Positions 1 to 13,058 are shown, counted from the first letter of the stretch. The stretch: DNA of 64,000 bases from Haplomitrium mnioides (GCA_049999725.1 JBNGIS010033853.1:62001-126000), one strand, 5' to 3'. Translations and numbers: made by a program. Notes: generated by a model not told the origin, from the letters alone.

Positions 1-951
1 TCAGCATCAAGCTCTAGGGTATATTGGGTTGGAGTGGCCTGAGTATCCAGTTTGAAGGAAGTGAAGTGGTGTAATGAAGGTAGGCATTGGAGTGTTGTTC
101 AAAGAGTTTCAAGCAAGTTGGGTAACTGGTTGCTTGGGAGCATCTCTGATACAACTCTAGCTTAAAATCAGCATGTGCATCAGTTTTCTTATTCTAGAAA
201 TATCAATCATGCAATTTGTGTGATTCTTGGCTGTTGTTCTATTATGTTGAGCAGTTAGAAGTGCTTGTGTGTGGTTTTGTGGAGAGAGGGTTGTCAGACT
301 TAGAGAAGGAGAGCGGTTCATCTCTGAACTGATAGAGTGTAGTTTCAGAAATCTTTAAAGAATATAGAAAGTTAGTAAAAACGATTTAAGAGCAGATTCT
401 ATATAGATCTTGCGTGGTTCGATCTTTGGTTGTGCTTTTTGGGGTTGGAGTGCCATTGTTGTGCTATGACAACACCATCAAACGCAAGTATGCTTGAAAA
501 TATAATATTCTAGCTAGTCATACATACATTTAAAAACAAGGAAATTGTCTTCAAAGCAAAGAGTATCTAAAAGGAACAATGTAAAAGGCTACCATAGAGT
601 GTCAAAAGCCTCTATACAAGACATACTCTTTCATTAGGCTGCAGAGTGCTATCATTTGACAACATTCCATCTCATAATATTTAAAATAAGAGTGAGACAA
701 AAAGATAGGATCAATAAAAATCTAAATCAACTCAACAATGTAGCTTGTATTTGGTTGTGTTGAAAAATGTCTCTATAGATTGAAATTATCATGAGTCAAG
801 GAGGAATCCATCATCTTGTGTTTTCATCCTATTTGTAGTGGCTAGAGATATTAATTGACTTTCCACCTGAAGTGTTAATGATGACACATTACAACAATTC
901 TTAAAAGACTTTACTCTAAACTCTCAACCCTAAACCCTAAATTGTCCCAAA
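1..951. other. AT-rich sequence without a recognisable gene
   Basis: No frame stays open or resembles a known family. A telomere-like CCCTAAACCCTAAA doublet sits at 928-941, just upstream of the decayed reading frame that starts at 952. In plants such telo-box doublets occur in promoters and also arise by chance, so no function is claimed. Confidence 0.5.
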
Positions 952-1650
952 ATGAAGACCAAACAAGAAACAAAGAACATTCAAGACAAAATGGCAGCTT
1001 GCAAGGACCTAGACCACATGTAGAGAATGGAAGACATGCTCCACTTTCTTATAGAACAACAAAAAAAAAGCATTGTTTCGACCAAACAAGTACAAGACTT
1101 GAATGAATCCAACGCCTTTATAAAGGAGCAACTATCAAAGCTCGAGAACAACCTAATTGTTGTTAAAGTCAAAATAAGCAAATCACAAAGGTTTTAGAAT
1201 TACTTGGATGAGGCAATATAAGACTTACAAAAGCACATTAAGGACTGATGTTGATTAAACTTGGAGACCCTCAAACTACATACTAGCTATATAGAAGAGA
1301 AATGTGATGCTACACAAATGGCTCTAAAACAAAATGAAGCTAAAAACATTATAACACAAGAGGCACTGACATATGAGATCAGACCTTAGTCACTTAGGAA
1401 AACATTGTAAAAGGGAAAGAGGTATGTTCAGACACTGAGACTATTTGAAAAAAAAATAAAGGAAGTAATGAAAGAAGAGTTGGAGAAGAAGGGATAAGGG
1501 CTCAACCTCATCATCCATGGAATTCTAAATGAGTAGCATGAAGACCTTTTAAAGATGATCCAACAACAAGCCACAAAACCATGTGACCTTGGGAGATTGA
1601 ATCTTACTTGAAAGAGAACTGAGAGACCCTAAAGCAAAGGTCACTCAATT
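952..1650 (+). pseudogene. Decayed reading frame for a coiled-coil-like protein
   Basis: One frame can be followed from the ATG at 952 for about 650 bases if roughly nine stops are read through (first TAG at 1021, later TAG, TAA and TGA). The conceptual peptide is rich in K, E, Q, L and N with heptad-like hydrophobic spacing, for example NESNAFIKEQLSKLENNL and KKIKEVMKEELEKKG. That looks like a former coiled coil. Most stops could derive from CAG, CAA or CGA by a single C-to-T change. I do not recognise the family. It could be an old host gene fragment or a structural segment of a retroelement. No LTR or pol motif is seen nearby. Confidence 0.35.
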
Positions 1651-2625
1651 TTACATGAGCTCCAAGATATCAAAGACAAAGAGGCTTTCCTAAAGTCCAA
1701 AAAAACTCTCAAAAGCCAACATTTTTAGGTCTTTGAGGACTTTTCACCTTCACAAAGTAAGCATCTTCTCATACAAAGCAAAATAGCAAAGCATTCATGG
1801 GTTGATGGAAATTTTATTGTGATACATGTTGGAAAGATGCAAATCCTACCCAATTGCCTAAATACTATAGTCACTACACTTGGTTGGTGATAAGTGGGAT
1901 AACATTACTACATTGACAAAATAGAAAAAAGGTCAATTGGATGAGTTCACTTAGTTTAGCATCAATATAGGTCAATGGACTTAGTTGACCTCTACCACCT
2001 ATTTTTTACTTCATGTGTTTATTTTTAGTAGCACAAATCTTGCTAGTATCTTACCAAATTGCACCCTTAGTGCATCTTTTACTATTTAGTCTTTATGACC
2101 TTAGGGCTAGCACGGTGCCTTTAACTTATTCTATTCTCAACAAAAGAGAATGAATTTTTGATCATTACACAGTGTACACTCAACAAAAAACAAGAAGCAC
2201 AACTTTTTCTAGCACTTTAATAGTGAGAGGTCAAAAACTTGTTCAAGTCTAGGTGGATAATATAACTCTATAGGCTTAATTGGAGGAATGATTCTCTTTA
2301 AGACATGCCAAATATGAGAAACTCAAACTTAGCTAAGGAGGAGGAGTGGGTTGACAAGAAGGGGGGCTATCTAGACTACACAGTTTGATAGAGGGATGAA
2401 ATAACCATAATAAATAAGGTACAAAACTTAACTCTAAATGATTACAAACTCAATACAACTTCAGCTTGTTGCCAAAAAGGTGACATTGGTTCTGCACTTT
2501 CATGCTTATGGGGAAATTATGGAATTTTGTGTTATATTCTCTAGACATCAGAATTTGGAAGGATAGAAACTATGTAGCTACAAATGAGGTATGATTTTAA
2601 TCTACGCAAAATGTACTATACATCT
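1651..2625. other. AT-rich sequence, nothing recognised
   Basis: Short remnants of the same lysine-rich style persist to about 1740. After that no frame, repeat or RNA gene can be supported. Confidence 0.4.
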
Positions 2626-2701
<76 letters not shown>

Positions 2702-2711
2702 AGAAGAAGAA
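2626..2711. repeat. Compound microsatellite (TG)n(GA)n(GAA)n
   Basis: An uninterrupted TG run (2626-2649) passes directly into about 25 GA units (to 2698) and then four to five AAG units. This is a simple-sequence repeat of slippage origin. Confidence 0.98.
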
Positions 2712-3193
2712 AATATGATTAAATTCCCAAATGAAAGAGAAAGAAAGAGAAGTGAATTTGATTAAAGTCCCAAACTAGACTTAGAACTATAGGGAGTGAA
2801 AAGAACATCGCGCGTCATGATGAGGGTAAGAGAGAAAAATAGCAATGATCCACCACAAGTGGTAGGGGGCCTTAACCAACATGTGAATGTAATCAAGGGC
2901 CGAAAGGCCTCAAAAGCAGGAATAAGTGAAGCAAATGCATCAAAGTAATCTGAACTAAATCATACATAAGTGTATCATAATCCTGATCCTCATCTAGGTT
3001 TGGTAAAACAATCAAAGTCTAAACTACAATGGGAACTTGCATCATTGCCTGAATTTGGGAGACTTATCTGCAGCCACACAAGCCTCGATATCACCACTAA
3101 ACAAGAAAGTGATACCTCTTATGTTGAGATCTAGGCTCTTAACACCAAGATAGAAGTCTTGACATAGAACCATGGTGTGAAATTCTGGACTCC

Positions 3194-3345
3194 AATGTAA
3201 AATAGTTTGAATTTGGGTGCAGTAGAGCTGGATTCTTCATGTAGAGGGACATGAATCCTAATGTAGAAAAGCTTGAACCCATATGGGTAAGAGTCTGACC
3301 GCCAATGCTTTGAACCTTGAACCCTAAGGTACAATAGCTAGAACT
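3194..3345. repeat. Weak 66-bp tandem repeat, about three copies
   Basis: Three related segments start at 3194 (AATGTAAAATAGTTTGAA), 3260 (AATGTAGAAAAGCTTGAA) and 3326 (AAGGTACAATAGCTAGAA), with exact 66-base spacing. Because 66 is a multiple of three, the repeat produces a spurious minus-strand reading frame across it. Confidence 0.55.
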
Positions 3346-5608
3346 CAGAATCTCATCAAGGATTAAGCATCCCCATACCTAAGATCTGGTTTCAGTCTGG
3401 TGTGGAGGAAGGATTTCATCTTCCCACCCCAAATTACCAAAAGTTCGCCTTCAGCCTTCTTCGTCTTCTCAATTTCAATCAGTAGTTCTCTTTTTTGGGT
3501 TCGTGACAGGTTTTCAAAAGCTTAGAAGGGTTGGCCTTCAACATTTTTCTTAGACCTTAGAAGGGCTGTTTGGTGGTCAATGTTATGAAATATGATCAAT
3601 ATTGGTCGCCTCTTACTCAAGAGCTTTCCAATTACCTAGCATCTCTCTTTCATCTTCTCTAGTTTGCAAGGTTGCATGACATGTTGTTGTATGGCCTCTA
3701 AGGTATTCTTTGCTTGTATTTTTGGTAGGCCATGGACGATGAGATTGAGATCTTATCTTTGCTTCTCTTGTTCTATTTCAAACAAACATGGAATCTTTTA
3801 TTAATCTAACTGAGGTTGAGACATGTTGTTACTATGTTGGCCCAACATGCTTGGGTTGTTTTCAAATTGTGCTTAAGTGTCTCTTAAAGCATGTCTATGG
3901 GTTGCTTAAGCAATCAAAGTATGGTTGTGTGTTTGTTGTTCATGTCATATGCTACCTTTGGAGAAACCATCGTGGAGATGTGTTCTACCTCCAAGAGGCA
4001 GTCTTGAAGAGCCATGTATCTTTCTTCCATGTAGTGAATTTTCTTTGTTGATTCCTCATATTGTAGATTAAACTACTCACTTAGCAATGGAAACTTTGAA
4101 TATAGTAGAAAAGAAACAATACTTGACATGTGATAGAATACTTCACAAAGACCACTATAACTCTCCAAAATAATGCATAGTAAAGGATCAAAGAATTTTA
4201 TCATAGAACCAAATATAAAGTATGTCAAATCCAACATTACTCAACATCCACTTACCAATTTTTTCACATTCATCACAAATAAAACACAACAAATTTAGGC
4301 TTAATAGATCCTTCTTTAGAATAGAAATTTAATTTTCATGGGGTTGAAATCCAAACCACACATAAACAAAAACATAGAACACATATGATCTTTGCACTAT
4401 TCACTAGGAGATGCTCACAATTATATTCATTTAAGATGATTTCCAATAAATGTGATCTCTTGAACGGTCACAATTTCCTAGGTGAATCTTCAACTTTGCA
4501 TTCTTCTATAGGCACAATCTTTCCAAGCTGTAAGAAACAAACTCTTATGCATTCCAAAGGTGTGACAACAAAGAATGAGAGAGAGTTTCTAACAAATATA
4601 GAAATAACACTTCGAGAAATTGTAGTAATGAGGCACAAATTTATAAAAGGTTCAACAATTTATACCTTCTATCTTTCATTTCATGGAAGTTTTTGGTGCA
4701 AGGCAACAAGGCTAAGAGTTCTTTCAAGAAAGTCTTTCTTGAAGTCTTGAGCCAATCATTAATACAATACATTTCTTCATTTGTCCTATATTTTAGTTGA
4801 ACATGGGTTTTTTGTTTTGTCAAAAAATAAGAATAATCGATGCCTAGAAGAACACTAATTCAAAAGGAATGATGATAAGTAAATAATTCCTATAGTGAAT
4901 CAACTATATCTTGCTGCAAAAGAGTCCTTTTGATACATGGTTGATCAATTTGAATTCTTTGTACTACTTTGTATCCAATAGATGCTTTCTTATGTTGACT
5001 TATCTTTTTCTATCTATAGATCACTCAAGTTCACTCTTCAATTTTTATCACAAGACAATTAGAATTGGTAAAAGAAAGAAAAGAAAAATCTTATAAAAAC
5101 TCTAAAGAGATACATAAAAACTAAACCACATAGAACCTTAATGTATTGGCTAGTTGGCTTATTGCCTTGGTACTTTATCTTGGTGATCATCTATGTTCTT
5201 GATTATGCTTCTTACTCTTTGACCCTTGTAAATGAGACAAAAATGTCTATAAACCTACAAATAGACATTCAAATAAGATGTCTCTTGTAAATGACTATTT
5301 CTTTTCTCTTGTAACTTTTTGTCACGTTGTTGATACTTTGTATAGTTGATATTGACCTTTTTGCTTGAAAACTACTTTTATTAGTGTCAACATAATCTCA
5401 TTTATTGGGACTCAATAGTGTGATAGACTTCATGCAAATAGAGCAATACAAAAATATACCTTCAAAGGTTTGTAAGTTCAAGGTTGATTTTGAAGCAAAG
5501 GTTGTAGAGAAGAAAGTTTGCATTGAGTATTTGTATACTCGCAAGATGCATTTCCATAGAAACACCAAGATCTAAAGGGAGCACTACTTGAACTTGAAGA
5601 TCACCTAG
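3346..5608. other. AT-rich intergenic sequence
   Basis: Only short open frames occur (the longest is 121 codons at 4385), without family resemblance or supporting context. No transposon end, RNA gene or repeat array is seen. The stretch ends where LTR a begins. Confidence 0.45.
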
Positions 5609-7450
5609 TGTCAACCGGTGATTTTAGGCACTAATGAAAAATTGGAGAAATTGGAAGCATCATCAGACTAGTTCTCTCTTCTAAAGCGTGGAAATACTCC
5701 AGAGGCATTAGGGTATTCCAGATCGGTGATAAGTAGAAGGGATCATTCACCTAATTGTTCAGAAGGTCATCGGAATGCAGAAATCAGGACCAAGACGGTG
5801 GAAGGACAAGACACTCTCTAGAGATGTGGTGAAGAGACTTGCAAGGAGGCTGAGAAGGAAGCGATTTAAGAATTAGATGATGTAGGGTCAGATGAGGAAG
5901 ATCAGGGGAATTGGATAGAATCAGCGACCCGACGTCAGGAAAGAAGAGCTTAAGGTAAGGCAAAGAGCTCAATTGATTATTCTTAACTATCAGTATAGTA
6001 GCAAGGATCGATAGCAAAAAAGAAGGGAAGGCGCTCCCAACACGACCAAAATCAATGGATTGGAAGGAGAATGAAGGATGCGACAACCATTAGAAGGCAA
6101 CGATGACACCATAGGGGTTAGTGGACATGCATATCTATCGGGTGTTAGCAGGCTTCATAAGGGTCTGAGAAGATTTTGGTCTTTTGAAGTCTTTCTTCTA
6201 TCGGGGCTTTATTGGTAGCATTAGGGTTGGTCAAAGCAAGGGAGTTGGTTGTATCGCCTCAGTACTTTTTTGATGGGCGTGGCGGCCCAACTTGTACTTG
6301 GAAGACAATGTCGGGTGGCCCTCTATCGGAAGAAGTCCACTATCAGAGTTGATTGCCCTGGGTATGGTCCTATTCTTCCTTCGGTTAGGCGTGGCGGTCC
6401 AACTTTCACTTGGAAGACAGCGTCGAGCGGCACTCTATCGGAAGAAGTTCACTATCAAAGTTGACTGCCCTGGGTATGGTCCTATTCTTCCTTCGATTAG
6501 GCATGGCGGTCCAACTTCCAGTTGGAAGACGACATCGGGCAACACTCAATCGGGAGGAGTCAACTATCGGGATTGACCATCAGAAAAGACCATCGGAGCT
6601 GTCGTCCCCCATCTAGGTCTGCCATTACCTATCGGGTCTGATCGGGCTTATCAGGTATGTCGTCGTTAATCAGGTCTGTGGTCGAGAAGCGGGGTCTGAC
6701 GTCAAACTGTTTTGATAGCGACAATCTTTATCAGATTATTCATTCTGCACCAAGTTTGTCTTCACTAGATCTGGCCAATCTTCGGCATCCTCAAGACACG
6801 TGTTGCTCCACCAAGAATTAATTACCTTCAAGAAGCCAAGAAAGGACCACTAGAATATCGTTACAACCGTGGCCCTCCTTACTACTGTGAAATGCAAAAA
6901 CCAAGAATGGCCAAGCAAGGGTGAGGATGGAAAGCCAAGAGCAAGGGGACACAAGTTTGGAGTATAGATAGTCCTCACATGGAAGTGTTGGGGGTGTTTG
7001 CATGTTGAGGAGGCGTGGATGTGTACAAGTTGTGCGCTGATGCTTGGTCGATGATGTTGGTGACCTATTGTGATTGAAGTCTTGATCTTGAAGTTATCAA
7101 TGCGATTAACGAAGTGTGGATGTGCACAAGGGTGTGCACAGTTGCATTGTTGAAGACGCTGCGACTCTGAAGGTTGAGAGGTAGATTGGGAGGTGTCGTT
7201 GAAGATCTTGTGCAAGGGGATTGCAAGGGACAGAGACTGTGCTCTGTGATTCTTTGATTGAAGCGAGTGTAATTGCATTTGAGAGCCAAAGGAGAGGAGG
7301 TGGACTGGAGGCACATTGAGAATCGCTGAGTTGGAGGCTCTAAAGGCTAGGGCGATCCAGGTGAGCTCATTTTGGAGGGCGGACCAACATTTAGAGGTGC
7401 ATCGATACTCGAAGTAGAAGGGAGTGCCTTTAGCCTAAACTCGAGAGTCG
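5609..7450 (+). mobile_element. LTR a of the long-LTR Ty3/gypsy cluster, 3' part missing
   Basis: The stretch starts with TGTCAACCGGTGATTTTAGG, related to the first bases of the LTRs at 15196, 36149 and 53917. It carries the family's internal tandem repeats. Near 7340-7430 it holds the R/U5 module (GGCTCTAAAGGCTAGGGCGATCC and the following GTGAGCTCAT) seen in every copy. It stops matching at about 7450, so the usual last few hundred bases ending in GGGAGTGACA and the primer site are lost. No target-site duplication was found. Direction and position make it the 5' LTR of the pol-only unit that follows. Confidence 0.65.
6276..6576 (+). repeat. 112-bp tandem repeat inside LTR a, about 2.7 copies
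   Basis: Units begin at 6276, 6388 and 6500, each opening GGCGTGGCGGTCCAACTT or a close variant. They contain a GTCGGGTGGC/GTCGAGCGGC motif also found in the tandem units of the other long LTRs. Overlapping open frames of 68-94 codons here come from the repeat and are not genes. Confidence 0.9.
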
Positions 7451-7589
7451 TGATTGTGCAAGTAATTCAGCCTTAGTAACATTAGGAGGGTGTTGCTGGT
7501 TTGCATTTGAAGGGGAGCCCAAGATGATGCATGACTAGGGGACCCAAACACTAAGGTTTATCCAGCCCATAACAATGGCACACTATGGG

Positions 7590-10540
7590 CAATCGCCACC
7601 CTAGGGGGACCAAGGTAGGGCAAGACTATGACACGGACTAGAGCATGGAAGAGAGCACCGACCAAGAAGGCACCTATTGGGTACGATGCTTGGAGCAACT
7701 AACGGAGAGGGACATGCTGAGCAGCCGAGATGACGACAGATCAGACCTGGAGGTGTCTGTATAACCCCAATGCAATAGAACCCCAAGAGAGCTTGCCAGC
7801 AGAATCAGAAGTCCTTAATGCCGCACAATATATGACGGTGCAAGTAGAGGGAGGAAGGGTTTTCCACCTAGGGGTGGGCCACAGTCGCACGGAGGAGATG
7901 GACATACAACAAGTGCAGCAGTATTGTTTAAACTCCAAGTTGTCCCTCATGGTCAAGGAGGAAGTGGACACGCTACTCGAGGCCGGCTTCATATACCCTA
8001 TGCTCCATAGTGACTGGGTGTACCGAGTGGTCATTGTGCCAAAGAAACCAAGGTTGGATGGGAAGCCTAAGATATGAGTTTGCCAAGACTACAGATGGTT
8101 GAATTAGGCCACCAAAAAGGACCATTATACCCAACCCTTCACCGACGGGGTGCTGGACCTGGTAGCTGGTTGAGAGGTCTATAGCTTTATAGATGGATAC
8201 TTGGGCTACAACCAGGTGTGGATTCGGCATGAAGACCAGCTGAAGACGTCTTTTACAACATAGTGGGGGGTCTTTGCCTTCCGGCATATGCCCTTTGGGC
8301 TGTGCAATGCTCTAGGCACGTTCTAGATACTAATGATGAACCTCTTCCATGATTACTTGCGCAAATTCCTAGAAATGTTTATCGATGACTTCATGGGTTT
8401 TGGCAAAGCAGAGGACCATGCCGAGAATTTACGCCTCACCTTGTAGCGATGCAAGGTTACATGACTATGGCTGCACCCATGTAAGTGTTTTCTAGCAGAA
8501 AGGGAGGGCATGTTGTTGGGTCATCATGTCTTAGCCAAGGGCATCAAGGTAGACTAGGAAAAAGTAAGGGCTTGGGCGAGGGTGCCATTCCCCACCAGCT
8601 TGAAGGAAGTACAAGCGTTTCAGAGCTATGGAGGGTACTCTCGGTGGTTCATTCCCCAATTCGCCTTGATTGCTTGACCCCTGACAGAGATGGTAAAAAA
8701 GGGTAGCAACTTTGAGCCCACAAAAGAACTAGTGGCGAGTTTTACGAGCTCAAGAGGCTCTTGATGTGCGTCCCAATACTACTACCCCCGACTGAACCAA
8801 GGAGTTCCATATGATAGTGGGTGTCCAAGGGTTCTGCAACAGGGCAATTATGAGCCTATTGGATGAGCAAGAGAGGGACCACCCTTATGTACTTCGCTAG
8901 CCGACTTCTGACGGGCGCCAAGAGGAACTACTTTGCCACGGACATGGAAGTGATGGGCATCATCTACTCCCTGAAACAAATCAGGTACTACTTGCTGTAT
9001 TACCAAGTCACCTTCCATACTGACCACGACGCCATCAAGTATATGGTAAACAAACTTGACCTGACAGGTAAGGTGGATAGGTGGATGTTGTTGTTGCAAG
9101 AATATGACTATGAGATCAAGGTGCAACCTGGCAAGTAGCATGGTAATGCGGATTTTCTCTCATGGAAGGATGGGGTGGAGGGAGGCCAGGCGGTCAATGA
9201 TGCCTTTATGGATAAAGCAATGTTCCATATGCAAGCAGGGCGACCTACCAACTATGAGGAGATTATTCAGTTCCTCCTTTTGGGGAGGATACAAAAGGGC
9301 TGGTTCTCAGAGGTAGCAACGGTGTTCCTGCAATGGGTGTGGCTATACTTGCTGATTCAAGGAGTGTTGCACCAATCCTGTTCGGATGGACAAGTGCGTC
9401 GGTGTCTAGAGCAGGATCAAGCCACTATCATTATGAAGGCCTTGCATGAACACCCTGAAGGAGGGCACTTTGCAATGGAGGCCACCCTGAGAAAGATTTT
9501 GGAGGTTAAGTACTAGTGGCCCTTGCTATATCGAGATGTGCACTTTTTCATCGGGAGGTATGACCCCTGCTAGCAAACCAATCGACCAACAACTTCTACC
9601 CATCACCTCCTAGTAGTACCTATTCTGGCCTTAGCTTCTTTCAAAAAATGGGGCATTGACTTAATAGTGCCCATCTCACCTACTACACGCCGAGGAAACC
9701 AGTATGTCATGTTGTCCACTGACTATGCCACACTGTGGGTGGAAGCACATGCCACACGTAAGGATGATGCAGTGACAATGGCATGATTCCTCAACTAACA
9801 TATCTTCACACAGTTTGAAGCACCTCTAGAGCTGGTTAGCGATCAAGGTTTCTCAACATGGTCATCAAAAAGCTCACGGAGTGCTACTCGATGAAGCACT
9901 GGAAGACTATAGCCTACCAACCCAAGGCAAACAAGTTGACTGAGTGGGCAAATGGGATTATTGGTAAGATTCTGAACCGTTTGATGGCAGCAAATAAGAC
10001 GGATTGGGATTTGAAACTGCTGACTGCGTTGCATGCCTACAACCATGCCTACAAGACCACTATCGAACAAAACCCTTATTTCTTGGTGTTTGGACAACAT
10101 GCGTTGCTGCTTGTGGAGTTTGAGGTGCCCACCGAGCGAGTCTTGGTCACATAACGGAAGGAGGAAAACCGGAGCAGAAAGGAGAGATTGGACCAAGTGG
10201 GCCAGCTGGAGGAGATGCGATTGGAGGCAAAAGAAAGAATGAGGCACACGTAGCAGCTAAGAAAGGGCCAACATGACAGAAAACTTCAACCTCAACACCT
10301 CTAAGTAGGTGATCTGGTTCTGTTGTATGATAGCAAGTTCGTCCATTTTCCAAGGAAACTACACACCCAGTGGATCGGCCCCTACATCCTGCAACAAATG
10401 CACAGCAATGGGTCAGCCCAGTTAACAACCTTGCAGGGGGAGGAGATCAGCAATCAGGTACACTTTGGCAGGCTAAAAAAATACCATTACAAGGATGAGG
10501 AGCTTCTAGAGTCTTTAGGGCAAGATCAGGGGGGCTAATC
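7590..10540 (+). pseudogene. pol: Broken pol of a long-LTR Ty3/gypsy element (reverse transcriptase, RNase H, integrase)
   Basis: The polyprotein would copy element RNA into DNA and insert it into the nucleus. Reverse transcriptase reads in one frame from about 7880 to 8750 through roughly ten stops, with VPKKPRLDGKPKI, FAFRHMPFGLCNAL and an FIDD catalytic box at about 8378. RNase H follows (8760-9160: YFASRLL, TDHDAIKYM, PGK then HGNADFLS). Integrase spans 9420-10540. Its HHCC finger is damaged: one Cys reads as Tyr and a neighbouring Gln codon is a stop. The core keeps WGIDLIVPIS, ELVSDQG and LTEWANG as the D, D and E sites, with a frameshift near 9850. The C-terminal part ends near VHFGRLKKYH with no chromodomain. 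Gag and protease are absent upstream. Not functional. Confidence 0.88.
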
Positions 10541-10826
10541 AATTGGCGACAAGGAGAAATTCATTAATTTTGGTAGGGTAGGATAACTTTACGGCATTGC
10601 ATTGTTTTGTCATTTCATTTTCTTTCAACAATGAATTTAGATGAAAGAGCGGCAAGACAAGGCACCAGAGGATACCAATCTCCGCAAGTCAAGAGCTACC
10701 ACCATCAATTGCGGAGGGAACATAGAAGGAGGACCAAGACTCGAGGCCATCTCCACTCGACAACCAAGGATTCGCCAGAAGGAGAGGAAGTGTCGCGGGG
10801 GCGCGACACTCTTGAAATGGGAGTTA
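10541..10826 (+). other. Region between integrase and 3' LTR, ending in a polypurine tract
   Basis: This is non-coding sequence of the kind found after integrase in the family. It ends in GAAATGGGAGTTA (10814-10826), immediately before the LTR start TGTTGG. Comparable tracts precede the LTRs at 15196 and 43599. Polypurine tracts prime plus-strand synthesis. Confidence 0.6.
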
Positions 10827-11591
10827 TGTTGGTCGGTTTGGGGCACCATTGTGTGAAACTTTTCAAACTCTCTGGGTAAGGGCAATTACAGGACCTCTGA
10901 AAAGTGGAAGTGGCATGGTTGTGGTTGGCTTTTGTTAAAAACGAGGTATAATGAAAGATGCATGGCACGAGATGACGAGGTGCAACCAAACCCATCGACA
11001 AGAGAGGGGGAGCTAGAGATCTGACTAGGAGCGCTCATCTCGCTTGCGCTCCATTCCCCCAAGCATTGACAGGCTTCACTAGGGTCCAAACCCTCTTCGG
11101 ACTTCTAAAGACTGTTTGGCAGAATTCTGCAGAGAGTATCAATAGGGGGGAAGTCGGAATCCCCTCCGAAGGAAGCTGTCAGACAGAGCCCTATCGGGTC
11201 AAGTCAACTTTGAAGTCGGGATCCTCAATTTGATGTTTCAGTCAAACGCGGCAATCCAACTGCCCCTTTGAAAACGGCAGCTGACGGCACCCATCGGAGA
11301 GGGTCAAACTTCGAAGTTGACCATTTGAGCTTACCTTCTCCAGACTACCTTTTCGGATTTGGGCCAAGTTTGTCTTCTTCTGATCTATGTCAAGTTCAGC
11401 TTCTTTGGATCATACCTCTTCTGGAATTAGCTTTGGATCTCCACCAGCCTTACTTCTTTGGAATGATCATTATGGGCTTCATCGGCCATGAACTCTTCGG
11501 ACATTACCTTCTTCGGACACACCTCTTTTCTGATCCGCATTGGCCATACTTATTTCAAGTCACCATCAATATTATCTTCTTCCGACTACTT

Positions 11592-11694
11592 CTTCAAATC
11601 AGACTTCAGATCGTCCAACTTCATATCAGACCTCGGATCATCAAACTTCAGATCAGACTTCAAATCATCCAATTTTGGATCAGACTTCGGGTCA
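11592..11694 (+). repeat. 27-bp minisatellite in LTR b
   Basis: Degenerate units like ATCATCCAACTTCGGATCAG (first 20 bases) are repeated about four times, just upstream of the TATA box. The same array is longer in LTR c. The 27-base period keeps frames open, giving a misleading long reading frame at 11268-11861. Confidence 0.8.
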
Positions 11695-11733
11695 AAAAGA
11701 TAGGTGTCACCATACCAAGAAACCATTACCAAC

Positions 11734-11741
11734 TATATAAA
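11734..11741 (+). promoter_or_regulatory. TATA box of LTR b
   Basis: TATATAAA in CAACTATATAAACGGCC lies about 900 bases into the LTR and directly 3' of the minisatellite, as expected for the U3/R boundary. LTR c has the decayed equivalent CTAAATAAACG near 16441. Confidence 0.55.
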
Positions 11742-13058
11742 CGGCCAAATGAAGGGGAAACAAGAAACATTTCGGAAGGGTACGCAAGGGAGCAAGCATG
11801 GACTTGCTTCGAAATTCAAAGGGTTGATGTTGATGTTAAGGTGTGTGAGGAATCATCTTGAATAGGAAACGTACCGAGGGAGAGAGGAGGGAATTCCAGT
11901 GAAGTTTTACTTGGAGTAAGTGGACTCATATAGGAGGGCTAGTAGAGGTGGAGGTGGACTAGAAGGGCGATGAGAATCGTTGGGTGGAGAGCTCTAGAGG
12001 CTCAAGCAATCTAGGTATACTCATCCATGCACATGGACCAACATTCATAGATGAATTGACATTTAAAGTAGAAGGGAGTTCTTTCGGTCTCGAAGTCGGG
12101 GGAGGCAGCCAAGGGTGGACCTTGGTGTCGTCACACCATATGTATGTGCAAGAGCATCAACCCCAGGAACGCTTGAAGTGTGTTTGTGGTCTGAACTTTT
12201 AAGTGGAGCCAAGAGAGGAGTGGCTGCATTAGTGCTTGCACACTTCGCAGAAGATCTAGTCGAGGTTCGAAGTGGAGTGGGTTGGCCAATAGTTGAGAGG
12301 ACTGTCTTCCGGAGGTGGAAGTTAAAGAGGACCTCTTTCGAGCCTAAGGAAGTAAATCCATGGCTTTGAGCAATAGAAGTTGAAAAACTATCTAGATGAG
12401 ATGTGTGTGTAGGCCGTGGTTGATAGATTTGTCTCTATTCAGATTTCCTGAAATATACTTGGGATTCAGAGTAAAATAGAAGTGCAGACGAAGGAGTGTG
12501 GAGCTGTTGTAGATAAGTGGAGAAGTTTGTTGCATTGAGGTCGCCGGAACCAGAAGACTCGTGGTGAAGTGTAGAGCGTGTGTGTGTTTGTGACGTGGTA
12601 GATAGAGTTGTTTCTTTTTGGATTTCGTGTTCCTTTCTAGATATTCCTGAAACATACTTTGGATTCTGAGTAAACCAATATTGCGGCTTGTTAAGAGCTA
12701 AGGAAAACAGCAAGTAGGGGGAGATAGAACTATAGGCATTGCCTCTTTGTATTTCAGGTGTTGAACCTTGAGCCTATTTTGTAAGCAAAGAGACTTTGTC
12801 TATTCTTGAAGTCCAGAAATATATTTCGGATTCGTCAAAAGCTCTACTTTGGATGTGTGTGTAAATAAGCGAATTGGTCTTTGAAGTGATTGTGGATAGG
12901 CGGAAAAGTGTGCAAGGTGAAGTAAAGAATCTTTTAGATCTCAAAGGGATAATTTGGATCTAGGGCCATCTCATAAAAGAACTTTGATGCCCAATTTTTC
13001 GCCCTCTTCTTCCAAAGTGGCACCTTTGGGGGTTAAGGACTAAAGGAGGGGGCTGACA

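Larger units (their letters stand above)
10827..13058 (+). mobile_element. LTR b, shared by a pol-only and a gag-only unit
   Basis: The LTR is 2232 bases, beginning TGTTGGTCGG after a polypurine tract and ending GGGGGCTGACA just before a primer-binding-like site. Within it are a 27-bp minisatellite, a TATA box and the conserved R/U5 module. It serves as 3' LTR for pol at 7590-10540 and as 5' LTR for gag at 13403-14604. This suggests recombination between neighbouring copies rather than one clean insertion. From about 11060 it aligns well with LTR c; the first 200 bases are more diverged. Confidence 0.75.

Noticed and set aside
928-941. Telomere-like CCCTAAA doublet as an interstitial telomere
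   Set aside because: Only two units; far too short for an interstitial telomeric block.
4385-4750. 121-codon open frame in AT-rich DNA
   Set aside because: No domain, no codon bias visible, no related copy in the window; likely chance.
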